The notes beneath the pieces were generated by a model, which saw only the letters and a program-made list of their open reading frames with translations, ran no database searches and was not told where the DNA came from. Shown here in pieces: positions 6,405-9,389 of a stretch of DNA of 9,389 nucleotides. How positions within the stretch are numbered: position 1 is the first letter of the stretch; the number at the start of each line of letters is the position of its first letter. Origin of the DNA: Oscillospiraceae bacterium (GTDB lineage: Bacteria; Bacillota; Clostridia; Oscillospirales; Oscillospiraceae); contig JAQXJQ010000086.1 of the NCBI GenBank assembly GCA_029009035.1, positions 1 to 9,389 on the forward strand. Reading direction: 5' to 3'. The position numbers and the translations under genes are program-made.

Positions 6405-6502
6405 GCAAATGCTGACCAAATCGGCCTGCAGCAACTTGCGAAAACCGGCCGGAGCCTGTGGATTTCCGCAGGCTGTTCCCGGCCAATTTGTTCAGCATTT
6501 GC
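6405..6502. repeat. Long imperfect inverted repeat enclosing an inner hairpin
   Basis: Arms 6405-6426 and 6481-6502 match at 20 of 22 positions; the outer part begins GCAAATGCTGA and ends TCAGCATTTGC. Inside, GGCCGG (6447-6452) can pair with CCGGCC (6479-6484). AGCCTGTGG (6453-6461) can pair with CCGCAGGCT (6466-6474) around an ATTT loop, with one G-U pair and a GTTC bulge. The inner GGCC pairing competes with the last four pairs of the outer stem, so two folds are possible. It ends 14 bp before the permease ribosome binding site. It may be a dispersed repeat inserted between the genes or an RNA control element. Confidence 0.65.
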
Positions 6503-6531
6503 CCCTATTCCAACTTAAAGGAGGCCCTACC

Positions 6532-7326
6532 GTGAACAAGAACAAAAAGAGAACGGATTGGGTCAGCAAGATCCCCAACTGGGCATGGCTTCTGATCTCC
6601 CTGATCGTGGCCATCATTGTTTGGACCCTGCTGTCCCTTGGAGAGAAGACCGGACGTACCTTCCCTCCTCTGGTCGAAGTGTTTGGTTCCTATGTGAAGA
6701 TGGCCACTACCCGCGGCGTGTTCTGGGGTGACGTGGGCAGCTCCCTGCTCTCTGCCGGCATCGGATTTGCGCTGGGTTTTGTCATCGGCGTGCCCGTGGC
6801 CTTCCTGATGGCGTGGTACCGTCCCGTGCGCTACATCATTGAGCCCTGGATCCAGTTCATCCGCAACATTCCCCCTCTGGCTTACGTCCCTCTGGTGGTT
6901 CTGGCCGTGGGCGTTGGCCGTGCGCCCCAGATCATCGTCATCTGCATCGCCACCTTCCTGACCATCTCCATCACCGTGTTCCAGGGTGTCATCAATGTGG
7001 ATGAGACCCTCATCAAGGCGGCCCGTGTGCTGGGCGCCGACGACAAGGTGCTGTTTGTGAAGGTCATTTTCCCTGCCACCACTCCCTTTATCATCACCGC
7101 CGTCCGTCTGGGTATCTCCGTGGCCCTGACCACCCTCATCGCCGCTGAGTCCACCGGTGCGTCCGCCGGTCTCGGTATGCGTATCCGCGCACTGAGCAGC
7201 TCCTTTGAAGTGGAGCCCATGATGCTCTACATCATCGTGGTGGGCATCATCGGTATGCTGGCTGAAAAACTTCTGAAAATGGCAGAAAGGAGACTGACCG
7301 CATGGCAGGAGAAGAGAGAAATCTGA
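6532..7326 (+). CDS. ABC transporter permease (SsuC/TauC-like)
   Basis: This is the membrane subunit of the importer. The 264-residue protein has the BPD_transp_1 layout of the sulfonate/nitrate/taurine group: a first membrane segment at about 18-36, then a core from about 65 with further helices near 70-95, 115-150, 185-208 and 230-245. The EAA coupling loop, contacting the ATPase, reads AARVLGADDKVLFVKVIFP (163-181). RNIPPLAYVPL (111-121) is typical of this family. The start is GTG 6532, preceded by AAAGGAGG (6517-6524) with a 7-nt spacer. The open frame continues upstream through the structured repeat to 6403, but without a ribosome binding site, so that extension is rejected. Its last 25 bp overlap the ATPase gene, implying coupled translation of the two cytosol-facing subunits. 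Confidence 0.92.
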   Translation: MNKNKKRTDWVSKIPNWAWLLISLIVAIIVWTLLSLGEKTGRTFPPLVEVFGSYVKMATTRGVFWGDVGSSLLSAGIGFALGFVIGVPVAFLMAWYRPVRYIIEPWIQFIRNIPPLAYVPLVVLAVGVGRAPQIIVICIATFLTISITVFQGVINVDETLIKAARVLGADDKVLFVKVIFPATTPFIITAVRLGISVALTTLIAAESTGASAGLGMRIRALSSSFEVEPMMLYIIVVGIIGMLAEKLLKMAERRLTAWQEKREI

Positions 7327-8102
7327 CCCCCAAGGTCCAGATCAAAGCGGTTGAGAAGATCTATGAAGGCCGCAACGGCAAGACCGTCGCCCTGAATGGC
7401 GTCAACCTGGACATCTATGACAACGAGTTTATCTGCGTGGTAGGACCCTCCGGCTGCGGTAAGTCCACCCTGCTGAACATCATCGCCGGCCTGCATGAGG
7501 CCACCTCCGGCGAAGTGCTGGTGGACGGCGTGAAGGTGGAGGGCACCGGCGTTGACCGCGGCGTGGTGTTCCAGCAGTACGCCCTGTTCCCCTGGCTCAC
7601 CGTCAAGAAGAACGTCATGTTCGGCCTGCGGCTGAAGAAGGACCTGACTGAGCAGCAGCGGGAAGAGATCGCCATGAAGTACATCAAGATGGTGGATCTG
7701 GAGAAGTTCGTGGACGCCTATCCCAAGGAGCTGTCCGGCGGCATGAAGCAGCGTGTGGCCATCGCCCGCGCCTATGCCGTGAACCCCAGCCTCCTGCTGA
7801 TGGATGAGCCCTTTGGTGCGCTGGACGCTCAGACCCGTACCCAGCTTCAGACCGAGCTGCTGAAGACCTGGGAGGAAGAGCAGAAGACCTGCTTCTTCAT
7901 CACCCACGATGTGGAAGAGGCCATCCTGCTGGGGACCAAGGTCATCGTCATGTCCGCCCGTCCCGGCCGGATCAAGGAGATCATCGACATCGACATCCCC
8001 TATCCCCGCGACCAGGAGTCCAAGATGCTGCCCCGGTTTACCGAGCTGAAAAACTACATCTGGAACATGGTGTACAAAGAGTACCTGGAAGTCCAGAAGT
8101 GA
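7302..8102 (+). CDS. ABC transporter ATP-binding protein (SsuB/TauB-like)
   Basis: This ATPase powers the importer. All motifs are present in 266 residues: Walker A GPSGCGKST (48-56), Q-loop in VFQQY (Q91), signature LSGGMKQR (144-151), Walker B LLLMDEP (164-170), the D-loop in FGALDA, and the switch His in THD (H202). ALFPWLTVKKNV (94-105) after the Q-loop is characteristic of the nitrate/sulfonate/taurine importers. ATG 7302 has AAAGGAG (7286-7292) with a 9-nt spacer and lies inside the permease gene. It is the last gene before the terminator at 8111-8150. No C-terminal regulatory domain is present; the protein ends shortly after the nucleotide-binding domain, as usual in this group. Confidence 0.95.
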   Translation: MAGEERNLTPKVQIKAVEKIYEGRNGKTVALNGVNLDIYDNEFICVVGPSGCGKSTLLNIIAGLHEATSGEVLVDGVKVEGTGVDRGVVFQQYALFPWLTVKKNVMFGLRLKKDLTEQQREEIAMKYIKMVDLEKFVDAYPKELSGGMKQRVAIARAYAVNPSLLLMDEPFGALDAQTRTQLQTELLKTWEEEQKTCFFITHDVEEAILLGTKVIVMSARPGRIKEIIDIDIPYPRDQESKMLPRFTELKNYIWNMVYKEYLEVQK

Positions 8103-8110
8103 TCGAATAC

Positions 8111-8155
8111 AAACTCCCCGAAGCGCCGTCATTGGCGCTTCGGGGAGTTTCTTTT
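8111..8155 (+). terminator. Intrinsic terminator closing the sulfatase-transporter operon
   Basis: Arms 8111-8127 (starting AAACTCCCCG) and 8134-8150 (ending GGGGAGTTT) form a perfect 17-bp stem around GTCATT. The stem ends in TTT and is followed by CTTTT. It starts 8 bp after the ATPase stop. The TSUP gene converges on it and ends at 8166, so the stem may also stop leftward transcripts, though its T-rich side there is weaker (GTTTGTATT). Confidence 0.92.
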
Positions 8156-8165
8156 GTCCTTCCGA

Positions 8166-8951
8166 TCAGATAAAGCGGAAGAAGTTGTAGCAGCACACGC
8201 CCATGATGACCACCAGCAGACCGAGGAAAAGCTTGTTCACCATGTTGCTGTCGATGCGCTTGTTGATCCTCCGGCCCACCACACCGCCGAGGATGCCGCA
8301 GCAGACCATGCAGATGAAGAGCACCACAGGGAATTGGGGGACCTTGCCGGTGATGATGGTGAACAGCAGGCTGGCGATCTGGGACAGCAGGATGATGTAC
8401 AGGGAGTTCTGAGCAGCGGGTTTGGTCTCCATGGAGAAGAAGAAATAGAGCACCACCAGATTGATGGGGCCGCCGCCGATGCCGAGGAAGGAAGAGAGCA
8501 CCCCCAGGCACAGGCCGATGGCCGCGCAGCCCACGGGGTTCTTGACATGGTGGGTGGGGATGCGACGCTTGAAGAGGGTGTAGAGCGCGGTGCCCAGTGT
8601 CACCGCAAACAGCGCCGCTGCCTGAACCGCGCCCACGGTGTCGGCGTTGTCAAAGGAGGATTTTACAATGTCGAACAGCTGCTTGCCGGCCAGCCCGCCC
8701 AGCGCCGCGCCGATGCCCAGATAAGTGCTCACCCCCTTTTCGATAACGGATTCGTGGGCCAGCTGGGCCTTGAGCACGGAATAGGTGGTCATGGACAGCA
8801 CGATGCAGCCGGACATAAAGCTGATGGTGCTCACGGAATAGAGCCCGAAGGCGTCCAGCACCGGTTTGATGATCACGCCGCCTCCGATGCCGCAGATGCA
8901 TCCGATCACCGAGGCGAAAAAGCTGACGAGGATAAAAATGAGTGATGCCAT
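8166..8951 (-). CDS. TSUP-family (TauE/SafE) membrane transporter
   Basis: TSUP proteins move sulfur-containing or carboxylate anions, often exporting sulfite, sulfate or sulfonate breakdown products. The 261-residue product is almost all hydrophobic helices and shows the family's internal duplication. GIGGGVIIKP (21-30) in the first half recurs as GIGGGPINLV (157-166) in the second. Lys/Arg-rich loops such as FKRRIPTHH (127-135) and GRRINKRI (226-233) suggest cytosolic faces. ATG 8951 is preceded by GGAGAG with a short spacer. The gene converges on the sulfatase-ABC operon with the shared terminator between them, so it is not co-transcribed, but the function fits export of the released sulfur anion. 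Direction and substrate are inferred, and other anions cannot be excluded. Confidence 0.88.
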   Translation of the reverse strand: MASLIFILVSFFASVIGCICGIGGGVIIKPVLDAFGLYSVSTISFMSGCIVLSMTTYSVLKAQLAHESVIEKGVSTYLGIGAALGGLAGKQLFDIVKSSFDNADTVGAVQAAALFAVTLGTALYTLFKRRIPTHHVKNPVGCAAIGLCLGVLSSFLGIGGGPINLVVLYFFFSMETKPAAQNSLYIILLSQIASLLFTIITGKVPQFPVVLFICMVCCGILGGVVGRRINKRIDSNMVNKLFLGLLVVIMGVCCYNFFRFI

Positions 8952-8995
8952 GCTACTCTCTCCGTTTCAAAAGGTAATCATTCCAAGTATATCTT

Positions 8996-9024
8996 ATTGT
9001 AACCCAAGGCCGTTCCGGGCGCAA
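8996..9024 (-). promoter_or_regulatory. Tentative promoter of the TSUP gene
   Basis: Leftward TTGCGC (9024-9019), a 17-bp spacer and TACAAT (9001-8996) would give a leader of about 40 nt. The -10 box is good but the -35 matches only at TTG. TATACT at about 8985-8990 is an alternative -10 without a recognisable -35. Confidence 0.4.
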
Positions 9025-9058
9025 GTGAAATGTAAGGTTTGTACTATATATAAATAGA

Positions 9059-9089
9059 GGGAAGGCTGCAGGGCTGCAGGGGAAGGCTG
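9059..9089 (+). repeat. Short direct repeat GGGAAGGCTG
   Basis: GGGAAGGCTG occurs at 9059-9068 and 9080-9089, with the related GGGCTGCAGG between them. It lies between the TSUP promoter region and the first of the three rightward promoters. No function is evident; it may be slipped-strand duplication. Confidence 0.4.
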
Positions 9090-9132
9090 TTTGTGGAGGG
9101 AAAATTATCTTTCAAAAACCTGCCGAAAGGTG

Positions 9133-9161
9133 TTGACAAACGGCGAGCGATTTGATAACAT
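9133..9161 (+). promoter_or_regulatory. Tandem stable-RNA-type promoter P1
   Basis: Perfect TTGACA (9133-9138), a 17-bp spacer ending in TGA, then TAACAT (9156-9161). An A/T-rich stretch upstream (about 9100-9118) could act as an UP element. It is the first of three near-identical promoters with -35 boxes about 100 bp apart. Confidence 0.85.
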
Positions 9162-9234
9162 ACCAAAGCACTTGCGAGAGGCGGGGCCTGAAGCGGATCG
9201 GACGGCGGGAGCCGAAAAAGATGCGAAAAAGGTC

Positions 9235-9263
9235 TTGACAAGAGCTTGCGGGTGTGATAAGAT
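9235..9263 (+). promoter_or_regulatory. Tandem stable-RNA-type promoter P2
   Basis: Perfect TTGACA (9235-9240), a 17-bp spacer ending in TGA, then TAAGAT (9258-9263). Two A5 tracts at 9215-9219 and 9226-9230, phased by 11 bp, lie just upstream, as expected for a curved UP element bound by the polymerase alpha subunits. Confidence 0.88.
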
Positions 9264-9332
9264 AACCAAGTTCGCAACAAGCGGGTTTGAGCCTGGATGA
9301 GAGCCGAATTTCAAAGAAATTTGAAAAAGTGC

Positions 9333-9361
9333 TTGACAGGCGGTCACGAGAGTGATAGAAT
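9333..9361 (+). promoter_or_regulatory. Tandem stable-RNA-type promoter P3
   Basis: Perfect TTGACA (9333-9338), a 17-bp spacer ending in TGA, then TAGAAT (9356-9361). An A-rich stretch with the inverted repeat AATTTC-AAA-GAAATT lies upstream (9308-9322). The window ends 28 bp past the -10 box, so the transcribed gene, probably rRNA or a tRNA cluster, lies just outside to the right. Confidence 0.88.
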
Positions 9362-9389
9362 AATCCAGCTGACTGCGAGCAGCTTGTAC

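Noticed and set aside
8154..8945. A rightward open frame opposite the TSUP gene
   Set aside because: It is a His/Asp-rich shadow. The leftward frame has clear membrane helices and the duplicated GIGGG motif.
9044..9347. Short open frames on both strands near the right edge
   Set aside because: They lie across three strong tandem promoters, show no family similarity and have no convincing ribosome binding site.
9133..9361. Regular 100-bp spacing of similar units, considered as a CRISPR-like or satellite repeat
   Set aside because: Only the -35/-10 elements recur; the sequence between them is not conserved, which fits tandem promoters.

Overview
The window looks like chromosomal DNA from a high-GC anaerobic Bacillota, most likely a gut clostridium of the Oscillospiraceae type (the Flavonifractor/Intestinimonas neighbourhood). 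This is inferred from strong GGAGG ribosome binding sites on every gene, sigma-A promoters with 17-bp spacing, heavy GCC/CTG codon bias, a clostridial-style lipoprotein signal, and a Cys-type sulfatase. No species call is possible from the sequence alone. I see no mobile element, CRISPR array, tRNA or rRNA gene body, and no broken gene. Only the left-edge gene is incomplete.

Left region (1-2581, minus strand): an amino-sugar catabolic operon reading leftward. It runs from a ROK-fold putative sugar kinase with an unusual N-terminal extension, to nagB (glucosamine-6-phosphate deaminase), to the first 79 codons of nagA (GlcNAc-6-phosphate deacetylase). Two sigma-A-like promoters lie upstream. 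The distal one overlaps a sequence resembling the dre/NagR operators of the GntR/HutC regulators that sense amino-sugar phosphates. A divergent aldose 1-epimerase-family gene (2672-3565, plus) shares this control region.

Middle region (3666-8150, plus strand): a second probable operon with its own near-consensus promoter. It holds an S1-family sulfatase without a signal peptide, then a lipoprotein of the NMT1/SsuA/TauA class, its permease, and its ATPase, closed by a strong intrinsic terminator. Two intergenic gaps carry strong hairpins that lack a T-tract. The one between the binding protein and the permease is elaborate (about 130 nt) and probably sets the binding-protein to permease ratio.

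Right region: a convergent TSUP (TauE/SafE) membrane protein gene (8166-8951, minus). Beyond it are 438 bp without a protein gene. These contain three evenly spaced promoters (TTGACA, 17 bp, TAnnAT, each preceded by TGA) pointing out of the right edge, an arrangement typical of rRNA or other stable-RNA operons.

Working model (inference): the ABC transporter imports an organosulfur anion, plausibly a sulfate ester. The cytosolic sulfatase releases sulfate, and the TSUP protein exports the sulfur anion. The nag operon and the epimerase handle amino sugars and free sugars. Whether the two halves share a substrate cannot be decided here.
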